Below the pieces are notes generated by a model. It ran no database searches. It was not told the DNA's origin and saw only the letters and a list, made by a program, of their open reading frames with translations. The position numbers and the translations under genes are program-made. Source: Dryas octopetala (lineage: Eukaryota; Streptophyta; Magnoliopsida; Rosales; Rosaceae). Taken from it: a DNA stretch of 64,000 nt. The stretch spans positions 17,792,085 to 17,856,084 of the forward strand of contig OY992838.1 of assembly GCA_963921425.1 (NCBI GenBank). The letters are read 5' to 3'. Below, piece after piece: positions 33,901 through 46,131 of the stretch (position 1 is the first letter of the stretch; each line of letters starts with the position of its first letter).

Positions 33901-36251
33901 ATAGAAGGAAGCGTTTTTTGATTAGTAGACACTAACATTTCAAACTGGTTGAACCACTTATTTCTGAGAGGTCGGGTTCCTTCCAAACGTGTAGGAGTTG
34001 CTTCCACATTTTCATCTAATTCACTGGACTCCGGTGTTCCCAAAGCAACTTCCAATGTATCTTCTGCAAGACTAGTTTCGCCCACTTCCTCAACCAATGG
34101 GTCCAAACTATCAATCCTCAAGCAATCATCCTCCTCCTTTGGATACCTCATTGCACCAAAAACATCAAACTCAACTGTTTCACCAAGAACAGACATTGTC
34201 AACTTCCCATTACTCACATCAATCTTGGTGTTCGCTGTGGCCATGAACGGTCTTCCCAATATGATCCGTAGCTCATTCCCTCTAATTGGGGTATCCTCCA
34301 TTTCAAGAATGATAAAATCAGCGGGCATGATCAAATCTGCAACCCGGACCAGCACATCTTCAACCACACCTTTCGGAACCTTTACTGAACGATCTGCCAA
34401 TTGAAGAGTAACACTAGTATGTTTAAGATCTCCTATGCCCAACTGTGCGAAAACTGAATACGGCATCAAATTTATACTTGCTCCCAAATCCAGCAATGCC
34501 TTCTCAAACTTATGATCCCCAACCAAACAAGAAATCGTAAAACTGCCAGGGTCCTTCAACTTTGGTGGCAGCTTCCTTTGCAAAACCGCACTAACTTCTT
34601 CACTCAAACACACCTGCTCATGCTCTTTGAATTTCCTCTTGTGTGTGCACAATTCCTTCAAAAACTTGGCATACTTAGGAATCTGCTGAATAGCATCAAG
34701 CAAAGGAATGTTGATTTCCACTTTCTTAAACATATCTAAAATTTCCTTGGCTTGCTCATCCTTATTCTGCTTCCATTGACGTTGAGGGAAAGGCAACGGA
34801 GCTCTTGGAATAGAGGAAGTAATCTCGGCCTTCTTGCTAGCACGTGTAGCAATGTGCTTTTCTTGCTTCTTTCTTTCCTCCTCTTCCTCATCCTTAACCT
34901 TAACTTTATCCCTCTTGTACTTTTCCACTTGTTCAGGCTCTAATATCTCAACTTCATCCTCATTGCCTGCATTATCATCTTGAGTAGTGCCCACTTTGTT
35001 GTCAATCACTTTCCCACTTCTCAAAGTAGTGATCGCTTCTGCCCTATCCTGAATTGGTGCACCCTTCACCACTTTGTCCAAGGTCAAAGTCACTTGTTCC
35101 AATTGGGCTTCCAAATTCGAGATAGCTTTAGCTGTGACACTCAACTGCTCCTCAGTCTTATTCATAAACGTCTTAGTATCATTAGACATCGAAGTTGTAC
35201 TCTGGGCTAATGCAGCCATCATGTCCTCCAAATAAGTACTTCGCTGCTCAACTGGGGACTGTACATTCGGTCTAGCTTGAACTCTTTCAACCTCAAAACA
35301 TGCCTCTCCATGTGATGACCTAGCTTCCTGATTTGCCATCAGAACCTGCATCATCTGCTTAAGCTCAGATATCTCAGCTTCCATAGCTGATTTCTTTTCC
35401 ACTCTTTTTCGTCTATTCCACTGTTGTGAACTCAATGCCAATGTGTCAAAGAGTGTCCATGCTTCCTCAAAAGTCTTCTTTTTCAGTGCTCCTCCACATG
35501 TCATATCCACCATATTACGATCTTGATCCAACAGACCCTCATAAAAATACTCAATCTGCATCCACGGGGCAAGATTATGGTGCGGACACGAAGTCAGAAG
35601 CTCTTGATACCTTTCCCAACTCTCATGAAACACTTCGTCCTCTGATTGTGTAAACCCTAAGATCTGCTTCCTCATGATGGTAGTCTTGCTAACTGGATAG
35701 AACCTCAGAAGAAACTTAGATGCCAGTTCCTCCCATGTTTTAATTGAAGCGACCTGCAAGGAAAACAACCAATGTGTAGCTTTATCTTTAAGAGAGAATG
35801 GAAATAACCTTAACTTCCTTTGATCATCGCTCAACCCCCTCAGCTTGCCAATCTCGCTTATTGCATGAAATTCCTTGATATGCACGTAGGGATCTTCTCC
35901 TTCTAAACCATGAAATGATGGAAGAAGTTTGATTGTCCCACTTGAAAGTTCAAAATCAGCTTCCACTTGAGAGTAAGCAATGCACGTTGGTTGAGCTAGA
36001 AGCGTTGGAGACGAATAATCACTCAAAGGTATTCTCATTTGAGAGGCTTTCGGCTGCAAGGTCTCCTCGACTTCCTCTTCTGATTTCTCTTCTTCGTATA
36101 CTTCTTCAGATTCACTCCCTTTCGGCGACACAAGAGTCGACCTCATCCTTAATGGTGTCCAATTGAGTCTCGGTCTTCCCTTGTACGCACTCAACACCTT
36201 TTGGCCTTCTACACGTGAAAGAGGAGTGATCTTCGAATTTGATTCTTCCAT
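30996..36251 (-). CDS. gag-pol: T copy 2 gag-pol polyprotein, 1751 aa, open, RT variant
   Basis: The frame has the same length and domain order as copy 1. I see three amino-acid differences: K159T in gag, I856M before RT, and D938N in RT. Residue 938 lies in the conserved block read as [11 protein letters not shown] in copy 1 and CINYRKLN here. The equivalent Asp is strongly conserved in retroelement RTs (near HIV-1 D76, by family knowledge) but is not one of the metal-binding Asp residues, which are intact ([12 protein letters not shown]). RT may be weakened rather than abolished; this is inference. Its promoter would be LTR3. All protease, RNase H and integrase catalytic residues match copy 1. 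Confidence 0.97.
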   Translation of the reverse strand: MEESNSKITPLSRVEGQKVLSAYKGRPRLNWTPLRMRSTLVSPKGSESEEVYEEEKSEEEVEETLQPKASQMRIPLSDYSSPTLLAQPTCIAYSQVEADFELSSGTIKLLPSFHGLEGEDPYVHIKEFHAISEIGKLRGLSDDQRKLRLFPFSLKDKATHWLFSLQVASIKTWEELASKFLLRFYPVSKTTIMRKQILGFTQSEDEVFHESWERYQELLTSCPHHNLAPWMQIEYFYEGLLDQDRNMVDMTCGGALKKKTFEEAWTLFDTLALSSQQWNRRKRVEKKSAMEAEISELKQMMQVLMANQEARSSHGEACFEVERVQARPNVQSPVEQRSTYLEDMMAALAQSTTSMSNDTKTFMNKTEEQLSVTAKAISNLEAQLEQVTLTLDKVVKGAPIQDRAEAITTLRSGKVIDNKVGTTQDDNAGNEDEVEILEPEQVEKYKRDKVKVKDEEEEERKKQEKHIATRASKKAEITSSIPRAPLPFPQRQWKQNKDEQAKEILDMFKKVEINIPLLDAIQQIPKYAKFLKELCTHKRKFKEHEQVCLSEEVSAVLQRKLPPKLKDPGSFTISCLVGDHKFEKALLDLGASINLMPYSVFAQLGIGDLKHTSVTLQLADRSVKVPKGVVEDVLVRVADLIMPADFIILEMEDTPIRGNELRIILGRPFMATANTKIDVSNGKLTMSVLGETVEFDVFGAMRYPKEEDDCLRIDSLDPLVEEVGETSLAEDTLEVALGTPESSELDENVEATPTRLEGTRPLRNKWFNQFEMLVSTNQKTLPSIEQAPKLELKPLPKHLKYAFLGENETLPVIIAANLSASEEERLLRILKENRLALGWTIADIKGISPTVCMHRMLLEKESKPTRDAQRRLNPTLKEVVRNEVIKLLDVGIIYPISDSKWVSPIQVVPKKSGITVVKNEHNELVPQRTQTGWRVCINYRKLNTATRKDHFPLPFIDQMLERLAGHSHYCFLDGYSGYNQIAIAPEDQEKTTFTCPFGTFAYRRMPFGLCNAPATFQRCMMSIFSDMVERIIEVFMDDFSVFGSSFDACLDNLSLVLKRCQEANLVLNWEKCHFMVQQGIVLGHVISKEGIQVDKAKIDVIQRLPPPSSVKEVRSFLGHAGFYRRFIKDFSKISRPLCTLLQKEVNFEFNEDCLVAFNKLKKLLTSAPIIMPPNWNLPFELMCDASDYAVGAVLGQRVDKLPHVIYYASRTLNDAQLNYSTTEKELLAVIFALEKFRSYLIGSKITIYTDHAALKYLMNKKDAKPRLIRWTLLLQEFDIEIKDKKGCENVVADHLSRLVNEEQSEEDTLPLRESFPDEQLFAILTTPWYADIANYLASGVLPNDLTHYQRKKFLHDVRQYVWDDPYLFKYGSDQLIRRCVPEMEQRNVIEMCHSKECGGHGGGTKTAYKILQAGFFWPTIFHDCHQFYLTCDRCQKMGNISARDQMPLNFMLEVEIFDVWGIDFMGPFPSSFGYEYILVGVDYVSKWVEAVACRTNDARVVLNFLKTNIFARFGTPRAIISDGGSHFCNKLFEAVMKKYGIRHKVATPYHPQTSGQVEISNREIKFILERTVLANRKDWSTKLNDALWAYRTAYKTPIGMSPFRLIYGKACHLPVELEHKAYWAIKKFNFDIHAAGEKRKLQLSELEEIRHFAYENAKLYKERTKRYHDKKLRPREFFVGGKVLLYDTRLRLFPGKLRSRWTGPYEVIRVFPYGTVENKNPKNGNIFKVNGHRVKPFLEPDFELNQEKIDF

Positions 36252-36366
36252 TGTACCTTAGAAACAAGAGAAATCAGTGAGAAACAAAAATGAAAACAGA
36301 AAATAAAACCTAACTAAAATGACTTAACTAAAGATAATTAAACTAGCAATTAACACAAATAACAAT

Positions 36367-36384
36367 TCCCCGGCAACGGCGCCA
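36367..36384 (-). other. Primer-binding site of T copy 2 (tRNA-Asp)
   Basis: Identical to the copy 1 site, six bases from LTR3 (36391). Confidence 0.9.
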
Positions 36385-36390
36385 AAAACT

Positions 36391-39027
36391 TGTTGTATGT
36401 TTTCCTAGAGCAATTATAATAAACCTTTTTAACAACTCTAGGTTAACTCGCAAGTGCACGAATCGCTAAGTAGCAAAGCTTACAAATACGAGGTCGATCC
36501 CACAGGGAATTGTACTAGCGTACGATTACTAACTCAATTAAATTCAATTAACCCAACTCTGACTCACACACGCAAATGGGGGTTTTGATTGGTTTTAAGG
36601 CTAAACTAAACAAACAGAGAAATAATCAAACTTTAAAATGATAACTGAAAGATTCAGATAAAACAATAATAAAGAAACACTAGGGGTCAGAATCCACCAC
36701 TAGCATACCATTCACTCTACTATGGATATTAACAATCAATAGATAAACATGTTGACAAAGTTCGTCTACTAAAAGGTTTGGCTAGTCACTTTTAGCAATT
36801 ACTCCCCTTACTGTGCATAAACTAAGAGCTTCTTGGGCCTTCCTTAGCCAGTTAACTTGCATGTTCCCTAGTTCTAAGCTAAGGCAGCTGTTACCCATGC
36901 AAGAGTCGTTACGATCTGTGAGAGTGACAAACACATAGCGCATGGCTCCAAATTAATGTACTGTATGTCATCTATGATCTCTTTTCTCATGAATATTATC
37001 TTAGGATACCCACTTGTTGCCTATTGAAACTATCATCCTTTCGAGCTTATTTAGTTTCACAACATAATTCTAGATGCATGCAACCTAAGGTGATCAGTCA
37101 AAGATGCGAAACAAATAGATTCAGTTTAAACAGAGATCCAAGATTTGTCAACATGTAAATAATCAAAATATTAATAATCCATAGGAAAAGTGAACAGCAA
37201 TGCTAGGGCTTCATCCTAGCCCTAGCCCAATATTCAGCTACACATAATTAAAATCATAAATAAACAAAACATAATTAAACAATTAAAATAAAAGGAAGGG
37301 AGGAAGAAATCAAGCCACGAATGATGGAGTGGAAGTGCGGCTGCAAGGTGATGGCGTGATGGGCTGCTGCTCGGCCTTGGGCTCCACGGCAAAGATGTTG
37401 AGATGCTCGGCAAGTTGGCAGCAAGGTGGTGATGCGTGGCTAATATTGGTGGCTGCGGCTTGGTGGCACAACTCAGTGGTGGTGGCTGCGGCTTCAATGA
37501 CTTCTCCTTCTTCGGTTCAGCACCCAATAAAAGAAACACAATGAGAGAGGGCTGGGGGTGCTCGGCCACAAGGGAACAGAAGAAAAATAAAGAGAAGGGA
37601 GAGAGTGTGGCTGCGGCTAGAGAAGAACAAGAGAGAAGGTGGCTGCTAGGGGTTGCGGCCAGAAAATAAGAAAAAGAAAAAGAGAGAGAGAGCAAGGGTG
37701 TGCGGCAAGGAAAAGAAAAGAAAACAAAAACTAACTAGGGTTTCTGAAAAATAAAAGAGAAGAGACAACACTTCAGAACAGCCCCCTTTTCTGATTTTTA
37801 GAGATATATTTATAGAGGGGAGTGGGGCTGAGGTTTCTCTTTCTCTTCAATGTGGGATAAGTGCATTCCTTGCACACCAAGGCTTATAATTTTCGGCCAA
37901 GCATGGGCCTTGGGCTGATTTGGGCTCTTTTTGGGCGTAACTCCTTTTTCAGCTCGCGGAACTGCTGCGCTACCTCCACTAAAATGGCCATATCTTGAGC
38001 TAGAAAACTCGGAATTGAAATCCGTAAAATTCCCTGCGAAGCTAACATCCGTATCTTTCCAACCATATATGGTATGCTACCTGATTCATTCTGGAGAATT
38101 ACAGAATTGCTGTCGAAATTGGTGTTCTATTTTCCAGGGTTTTGACTTCTTTTTTTTCAGCTAGGATTCCTTGGGAGGCAAGAACAAGAAAGTGCAGCAG
38201 CAGCTAGGGTTAGGAGAGCATTGGGCTTGCGGCAAGGGCTTTGGCTTTGGGCTTAAGTGCCACACGCCAGCCCCCCATAGGGTTTCACTTCATGGCTGCC
38301 ACCTTCAAGCTTGCGCATTGGGCTTCATCTTGGGCTGGTGTATGCATGCATGCATGGCCCCTCAGATTTCGGCATTTGCATAGGCCCATAGCCCATTTGA
38401 CTTGTTGACTTTTCATAGTTGACCCTTGACCATTAACTTTGACTTCCCATTTTGCCCCTCATTTCCATTTGAATTCGAATTCATTTCTTCCCTCCATTTA
38501 TTTCCATGGATGTCCACCACCTTCTAGAAGCTTCTGTAACCTTGACTTTGTAGAGTTGACTTTGACCAACATTTCCTAGTGTGACTAGGATTTCTTGTAA
38601 ATGAAGGATTCCTTATCCATTTCGACTTCTCGTAATGACCATAATGCCCCTGGGGTCTCCTAGTGTGACTAGGGCTCCTTTCCCTAGTTGGGTTAGGTTT
38701 CCTAAATTAACCAGGATTTCCTATTCCAATCGGGATTTCTTATTTCTGGCTCCGCAATGATGGTTCTGAACTTGATGTTTCATAGTGTGACTAGGAATCC
38801 TCATTTGACTAGGATTTCGGCCCCTTTCCTGGTTTGACCAGGATTTCTCTCATTTTCCTAGTTTGACTAGGAAATGTCTAAAAATGGTCCTTTTGGCTCC
38901 TTTTCTCTTCTTTGCTCATTTTATCCTATAAGAACAAAAACAAACTAACAACACACAAAATATCGAGTTCTTGCACTCTGAGTTAGGGAGTTAGTATCAT
39001 AAAATAGTGTAAAATGAGCACTCAACA
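36391..39027 (-). repeat. T LTR3 (5' LTR of copy 2)
   Basis: 2637 bp, ending against the right TSD GATGC (39028-39032), after which H gag resumes. It carries about six substitutions relative to LTR2, clustered at 38073-38390 and 38723. TATA-like site at 37805-37814 on minus. Confidence 0.95.
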
Positions 39028-40852
39028 GATGCCGCAGCCTCTGAGCCATTTTTCAGCACCTTCGCTGCCCACTCAACCATCTTGCATTCGGTATGCAACC
39101 ATAGCCACTGATTTCGAAATCAAGAGTGGTCAGATTCACTTGTTGCCGAGCTACCATGGGCTGAATGGGGAGGATCCGATCCACTTTTTGAAGGAGTTTT
39201 CCGGGGTTTGTGAAGCCGCACAGTTGAGGGTCTGAATGCCGATCAGTACCGTTTGAGGATGTTGCCTTTTGCGCTTAAGGACAAGGCAAAGAGGTGGTTG
39301 TATTCGCTGCCCAGTGGTTCCATTTCGACGTGGGATGATCTTTCGAGCAAGTTCCTAAACAAGTTTTATTCCATTTCCAAGACAAATTCGATTCGGAAGG
39401 AGATCCTTGGATTTGTACAGAAGGCAGACGAGCCATTCCATGAGACTTGGGACAGATTCAATGAGTTACTTACTAGCTGCCCACACCATAACCTATCTCC
39501 TTGGTATGTGATTTGTTGTTTTTATCAGGGATTATTGAAGAGGGACCAAGCCAAGGTGGATTCGGCATGTGGTGGTGCGTTTATGTCAAAGACGGAGGAT
39601 GAGGCTACAGATTTGTTTGAGTCACTTTCTTTGAGTTCTCAACAGTGGGATTCCAATCGTTCAAGGGGAGGACCAAAGAGAGGGTTATATGAGGTAGCTG
39701 ATGTGCCAAACACCATGGAGGGACAGATTTTGGAAATCAAGACAATGGTGCAGAAGTTATCTTTGGCTCAAGAGAAGATGATGGGTATGCAAGAACAAGG
39801 AGGTGATGTGGAACATGTGAATCAGGTTGGGAATTATCCTAGGGTGCCATATGATCCATTTTCTAACACTTATAACCCTGGATGGAAGAACAACCCTAAT
39901 TTCAGGTGGAGCAACAACAATGGACAGCAAGCTAGTGGGAGCACCAACAAGCCATATATGCACCCTAATGCCGAGAGGTCTAGTTTGGAGGACAAGATTG
40001 CTCAGATTGCTCAAAGCACCACTTCCCTTGCTCAGAGTACCAATGCCTTCATGAACCGTACCGAGCAGCAGATGCAAGCCAATTCGAAGGCTATTGCACA
40101 TTTGGAGAGTCAAATGGGTCAGATTGCCACTACTTTGGGTCAGAGAGAGAAGGGAAAATTGCCGAGCCAGCCCATCGTCAACCCGAAGAATGAGGAGCAT
40201 GTAAATGCTATTTTGAGGACTACTCCAAGAAAGAGAGTTAGAGTGGTCAAGACTAAGGAGGTGATTGAGATCATGGATAGTGAAGAAGAGGAGGATCCAG
40301 AAATGATTGAAGAGAAAGATGACACACATGTGATTCCCCTCATTCCGGACATCGACATCCTTAAGTTTTCCAGCAACCATGAGGGAGTTGAAGTCTATTG
40401 AGAAGAAGGTTGAGGAGCAAGGGCATAGTCACAACGTTCCTAGGGAGATTTGTGCTTATCTCTTTGCATCTTTTCCAAGCAAGAAGAGGGATCCGGGCTC
40501 GTTGGTCAGACCATGCAGCATAGGGGAGTATGAGATCGCCAATGCCTTAATTGACAATGGCTCAGCTATCAATGTCATGCCGCTGGTTGTGTTCAAGAGG
40601 GTTGGATTTGTGGAGGCTGATTTGCAACCGTTTGATTTGAACATTCGCTTCGCCAACTCTTCAGTCGAGAAAGCCCGTGGTATGCTTGTGGATGTTTTGG
40701 TTAAATGTCGTAAATTACTAATTTCCTCTGATATCATAGTGCTAGATGTGCCGAGACTTCCGGGTGACGTTTCGATTATTCTTGGGAGACCATTTTTGTG
40801 CACCTCTAACATGGAGTACAAAGCAATGGAGAGTACCATGAAGATTCGGCAC
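39028..40852 (+). pseudogene. gag: H gag-protease, C-terminal part, two frameshifts
   Basis: It continues the frame from 16402-16546. The gag core is recognisable (LLPSYHGLNGEDPIHFLKEF, then KDKAKRWLYSLPSGSISTWD and SCPHHNLSPW), related to but clearly distinct from T gag. A first break is at 39228-39235, where a run of three G is followed by an immediate TGA; one base appears lost. The next frame runs 39253-40401 and a second shift near 40379-40401 leads to a protease-like segment. Its motif ALIDNGSAINVMP puts the presumed catalytic Asp at about 40553, with D-N-G instead of D-[ST]-G. SIILGRPFLCTS is the usual flap/C-terminal protease signature. The frame is cut by LTR X at 40853. No zinc knuckle is seen. 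Confidence 0.88.
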
Positions 40853-42842
40853 TGTTGAATGTTTTCTTAGAACAAAATAAACATCTATTTCATTCCAAGT
40901 ATACTCGCAAGTGCACGAATCGCATCAATAGCAAAGCGTACAAGCACGAGGTCGATCCCACACCGAATGGTTAATACACAACCAATCAATTCAATTAATC
41001 AATAGAATAACAAAATGGGGGGTTTTGGAAGATGGAAACACACGCACACATCACCACACGCACACACCCTTTATTCTATCTTACAATGTTAAGTTTTCAG
41101 TTTCAAATCAGATAAGCATGCAATAACCATCCAAGGCTAATGACAGTTAATTTGAACACAACATATTAAAGTTTGACTGCTAAAAAGGTTTGGCTAGTTA
41201 CTTTTTCGCAATTGTTCTCCTAATGCATAAACTAAGAGCTTCTTGGGCCTTCCTTAGCCAGTTAACCTACATGTTCCCTAGTTCAAGCTAAGGCAGCTGT
41301 TACCCATGCAGGAGTCATTAAGTTTTATGAGAACGTCAAACATGCACAAAATATAAGTTTTGACTATTTCCTTATAGAGGTCGCCCAACCCCACTACCAA
41401 GAATAATCCCTTATTCCCTTGTTACTTGTGGTTTAGTGTCTTTGACTATTTCACAGCTAAACCTAACAATTAAACTAGATGCAATTACCCAAAGGTGGCC
41501 AGTCAAAGGATGCAAACAACTAGTGACGGGTTCTAATAGATAGTGGAAATTTAATACGTGCAAACATCAAACTAACAAACCAAGAGACGGATAAACGATT
41601 TGTTAAAGCATGCAAATCCAATAATCAACCTACAACTAACGTGCAAGATAGAATAAATAAACCTACATAATTAAAATAGAAAAGAAAATCTGAATAACAT
41701 AAATAAATTTCCAATCCATGTTGGAAAGCAAACTAATTAAACAAAACAACTAAAAAATAGAATCAAACAAAAGAAATAAGAATTTCAAAACAAAAATAAA
41801 AAGAACATCCCTAGAGAGTGGCAGCGGTGGCGGCACAAGGTGGCAGCAGCGGCGGCACAAGGTGGCAGCGGCTCGACACCTTCCTCCTCCTTCGGTTCAG
41901 CAAAATAAAGAGAGAGAGATGATGGTGGCTGCGGCAAGGGAAGAGAAATAATGGGTGCTGCTAGGGTTCCTAGGGTGTGTGAGAAAAGAAAAAGAGAGAA
42001 AGGAGGCTAGGTTGTGCGGCAAGAAAGAGAGAGAGACTAGGGTAGGGTTTCTGAAATTTCAGAGAGAAGATCCCTTGAGTTATAAAGATGTATTTATAGA
42101 GGAGAGTGGGGCTGAGATTTCTCTTTCTCTTCAATGTGGGATAAGTGCATTTCTTGCACACCAAGACTTATAATTTTCGGCCAAACATGGGCCTTGGGCT
42201 GATTTGGGCTCTTTTTGGGCGTAACTCCGTTTTCAACTCGCGGAACTGCTGCGCTACCTCCACTAAAATGACCATATCTTGAGCTAGAAAACTCGGAATC
42301 GAAATCCGTAAAATTCCCTGCGAAGCTAACATCCGTATCTTTCCAACCATATATGGCATGCTACCTGATTCATTCTGGAGAATTACAGAATTACTGCCGA
42401 AATTGGTGCTCTATTTTCCAGGGTTTTGACTTCTTTTTCAACTAGGAATCCTTGGGCTTTCTCTTTGTAGGTGTGATGGGCTAGGGTTTCCTTTAAAAGA
42501 ACATGGGCTGGCTGCAACAAGCAAGTGGCGTGATGGGCTTTAGGGATGCATGGCTTGCATGGCTTGGGCTCTAGAGTTGGCGCATGGCTTGCATGGCATG
42601 CGCATGCATGCATGGGCTGCCACCTCACCATTCTTGTGGATTTTGACTTCACCTAGGCCCAAAGCCCAATTGACTTCATGACATGATATGGTTGACCCTT
42701 GACCATTGACTTTGACTTCCAATTTTACCCCTCTCTCCCTCTTGGATTCGAATTCATTCCTCCATCTGATTCCATGGATGTCCACCACCTTCTAGAAGCT
42801 TCTGGAACCTTGACTTGATTGAGTTGACTTTGACCAACCTTT
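40853..42842 (-). repeat. LTR X, truncated, inserted in H gag
   Basis: On minus it ends ACATTCAACA exactly where H gag stops, so this is an LTR terminus. Its U5 box (40903-40963) and the following 700 bases resemble H LTRs, whereas 42070-42440 resembles the T LTRs (TATA at 42091-42098, GGGCGTAACTCC block). It stops at CCTTTCCTA (42842-42846), where satellite begins, before reaching its U3 start. A 22-base duplication rich in GGCGGCACAAGGTGGCAGC lies at about 41820-41870. No full element can be assigned to it. Confidence 0.8.
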
Positions 42843-45800
42843 CCTAATCGTTCCTGGTTGGCAAGAAAACCATGGGGATGCACTTTCTCTTGCAATGATT
42901 AGTGTTCTACACCTATTGAACCACATTTGACGCTAAAAACGCACAAAAATATCATTTTGGTGCATACGTGGTCTAATTTCGTCCAACTTTCACTAAAACG
43001 TGATCGGTTGGCAAGAAAGGCAGAAGGAAACACTTTCTAATGTTAGGATTAGCGTTCTAGACCTATTGAACCACATTTGAATTTAAGAACTCACGAAAAC
43101 TTAATTTATGTGCATACTTGGTCTAATATAGTCCAAATTGCCCCATAACGTGACCGGTTGACATGAAAGACCTGCGAAAACTCTTTCTCATGTTAGGATT
43201 AGTGTTCTAGACCTATTGAACAACATTTGGTTTTAAGAATGCACGAAAACGTAATTTAGTTGCATACTTGGTCTAATTTCGTCCAAATTGCAGCAAAACA
43301 TGATCGGTTGGCAAGAAAGATAGGGAAAACACTTTCTCATGTTAGGATTAGCGTTCTAGACCAATTGAACCACATCCGATTTTAAGAACGCACGAAAACG
43401 TCATTTGGTTGCATAAATTGATTGCTACCAGCTTAACTGCATAACCGCCTCTGGAGGTTTAGGGGATCGAAACCCAAGGTCAACTCTATGGCGACACTTA
43501 CTCTCAAGTCATCCTAACTAACCAATTATCACAATATAGGATAAAAACCACACCACAGATGTCAATCACAATATATGCAAATTTCTCATGCATTCAGTAT
43601 ATACTAGCATAATATATGCATTAAAATAGGGGCACTAGCAAGGTGTAAGATTCCCCCTACCTGGAATCCTTTGCTTAGCTTGATATCCACAACAATATAT
43701 CCAATTTACAGCTCCTCTACTTCACCAAGTCCAAATGTTGGGAAACTGATGTAATTCTTAGTTAACTTCTATCCAAGAACAAATATAACTAATTAGAACT
43801 AAAATTCTAATCAGAAATCTAAATCTAAATTCAAATAATAATAAAACCTTAATGATGAGTGTGCATTTTGCATCACTTTATGATACTAATTCCTTAACCT
43901 AGAGTGTTAGAACTCGATATTTTGTGTTTCTTGTCTTATTTTTGTGTTTTCAGGTCAAATGAAGCAGAAATGAGAAAAAGAAGCAAATGGAGCCATTTTG
44001 GGACATTTCCTGGTCAAACCAGGAAAACGAGTGAAATCCTGGTCAAACCAGGAAAAGTGCAGAAATCCTAGTCAAATGAGGATTCCTAGTCACACTAGGA
44101 AACATCAAGTCCAGAACCATCATTGCGGAGCCAGAAATGTGAAATCCTGATTCGAACAGGAAATCCTGGTTGAACTAGGAAACCTAACCCAACTAGGGAA
44201 AGGAGTCCTAATGACACTAGGAGACCCCAGGGGCAATATGGTCATTACGAGAAGTCGAAATGGATAAGGAATCTCTCATTTTCAAGGAATCCTAGTTGCA
44301 CCAGGAAATGTTGGTCAAGGTTCCAGAAGCTTCCAGAAGGTGGTGGACATCCATGGAAATGAATGGAGGGAAGAAATGAATTTGAATTCAAATGGAAATG
44401 AGGGGCAAAATGGGAAGTCAAAAGTGGAGGGCCCATGGGCCCTAGGGATGCCGAACCAAGATGGGCCATGCATGCACATGCATGGGCCCAAACCCTAGCA
44501 GCCCAAAGGCCATGCGTAAGGAGGAAGATGGCAGCCCATGCATGCGCATGCATGCCATGCAAACCCTAGCAGCCAAGGAGCCGTGCGCAAGCCCAAGGTG
44601 ACAAGCCCAAGGTGGAAGCCCATGGAGTGAAACCCTAGCCCATCTTGTGCAAGCCACTGAAGCCCAAGACCAGTAGACCATGCGCAAGGAAGGGACCCTA
44701 GCTGGGCTAGGCGTGAATCACTTAAGCCCAAGGAGCAGCCCATGCCGCAAGGCCTGATGCACCCTAACCCTAGCTGATGCCGCAAGCAACAAGGACAAGG
44801 AACCCTAGCAGCCGCATGTTTCCTTCTCCTTGCCTCTCAAGGAATGCATCTCTATATATATCCCCTTCATTCAGAACCCTAGGGATCACTTTTTCACCTC
44901 CTAGCCGAAATTCCTTTAGCCTCCTGTTAGTTTAATTTTCAGCTTTAGGTTTTTATTTTCAGAAGTTAGAAAGAGTGAGAGAGGGCCGAATTCAGAGAGA
45001 CTTAGAGAGAGAGGGTGGCGTGACAAGTGAGAGAGAGAGGGATCAGCCTGCTGCCGCAAGCCCTAGCTCACCTTGCCGTGAGTTCCTCCTGCTTGCTAGG
45101 TGCCTCCTTCTTCCTCTCTCCTTGCTGCAGCCCCCATGTGTTTGCACCTCTGATTTTTGTTTTCTTTTTCCTTCTAGAATTCTGATTTTATGTTGGTTTA
45201 TGTTTTTGAATTTATCTAGTTTATATTTCTGAATTTATTTAATTGAGTTGCTGATTCTAATTAGTTTAAAGCTTTGGTTATATTTAATGCATGTTTCAAT
45301 ATAGTTTAGTTTTGCGTTTCTGATTTCCTTTAGCAAGCATGAATTAGGACTTTGTTTATTTGTTAGTTTCTGCTTTGTTTTATTTAATTTAATTATGTAG
45401 GTTAGTTATTCTATCTTGCATGTTAGTTGTAGGTTGATTAATGGATTTGCATGTTCTAACAAATCGTTTATCCGTCTCTTGGTCTGTTAGTTTGATGTTT
45501 GCATGTATTAAATTTCCACTATCTATTAGAACCCCCGTCACTAGTTGTTTGCATCCTTTGACTGGCCACCTTAGGGTAATTGCGTCTAGTTTATCTGTTA
45601 GGTTTAGCTGTGAAATAGTCAAAGACACTAAACCACAAGTAACAAGGGAATAAGGGATTATTCTTGGTAGTGGGGTTGGGCGACCTCTATAAGGAAATAA
45701 TCAAAGCTTATATGTTGTGCATGTTTGACGTTCTCATAAAACTTAATGACTCCTGCATGGGTAACAGCTGCCTTAGCTTGAACTAGGGAACATGTAGGTT

Positions 45801-46131
45801 AACTGGCTAAGGAAGGCCCAAGAAGCTCTTAGTTTATGCATTAGGAGAACAATGGCGAGAAAGTAACTAGCCAAACATTTTTAGCTGTCAAACTTTAATA
45901 TGTTGTGTTCAAATTAACTGTCATTAGCCTTGGATGGTTATTGCATGCTTATCTGATTTGAAACTGAAAACTTAACATTGCAAGATAGAATAAAGTGTGT
46001 ATGCGTGTGGTGATGTGTGCGTGTGTTCCATCGTTTCAAAACCCCCCATTTAGTTATTCTAGTGATTAATTGCATTGATTTGTTGCTTATTAACCATTCC
46101 CTGTGGGATCGACCTCGTGCTTGTACGCTTT
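42843..46131 (+). repeat. Segmental duplicate of 7232-13029 with internal deletion
   Basis: 42843-43413 matches satellite 7232-7804 almost base for base, including rare monomer variants. Then the sequence jumps to the counterpart of 10311 (AAATTGATTGCTACCAG), losing about 2.5 kb; ATA is shared at the join. 43414-43852 copies the unclassified LTR-like sequence. 43853-46131 copies the solo H LTR, with CTTAA still preceding it (43848-43852). The solo LTR therefore existed before the duplication. It ends at GTACGCTTT, where LTR Y starts. Confidence 0.93.

Larger units (their letters stand above)
16547..39027 (-). mobile_element. T array: tandem Athila retrotransposon, LTR-int-LTR-int-LTR
   Basis: Three LTRs of 2637 bp each (16547-19183, 26470-29106, 36391-39027) alternate with two internal regions of 7286 and 7284 bp. 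All are on minus, with a period of 9921-9923 bases. The whole array, not each unit, is bounded by GATGC (16542-16546 and 39028-39032). By eye about three substitutions separate LTR1 from LTR2 and about six separate LTR2 from LTR3. Both gag-pol frames are open. The middle LTR serves as 3' LTR of copy 2 and 5' LTR of copy 1. Confidence 0.97.
13825..40852 (+). mobile_element. H: gag-protease Athila-like element, interrupted by T array and truncated
   Basis: The 5' LTR (13825-16218), tRNA-Asp PBS (16225-16242), leader and gag start (16402) are on +. The frame breaks at 16546 and resumes at 39028 after the 22.5-kb T array, then runs to 40852, where LTR X begins. The 3' part of this copy is not in the window. 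The related H2 copy (60257-62866) shows what followed: a stop soon after protease, then noncoding DNA. So H probably lacks RT, RNase H and integrase and would need a partner's enzymes. That is inference from two incomplete copies. Confidence 0.85.

Noticed and set aside
39757..40380. 207-codon frame on minus
   Set aside because: Antisense to H gag; composition follows the gag codons and no domain is visible.
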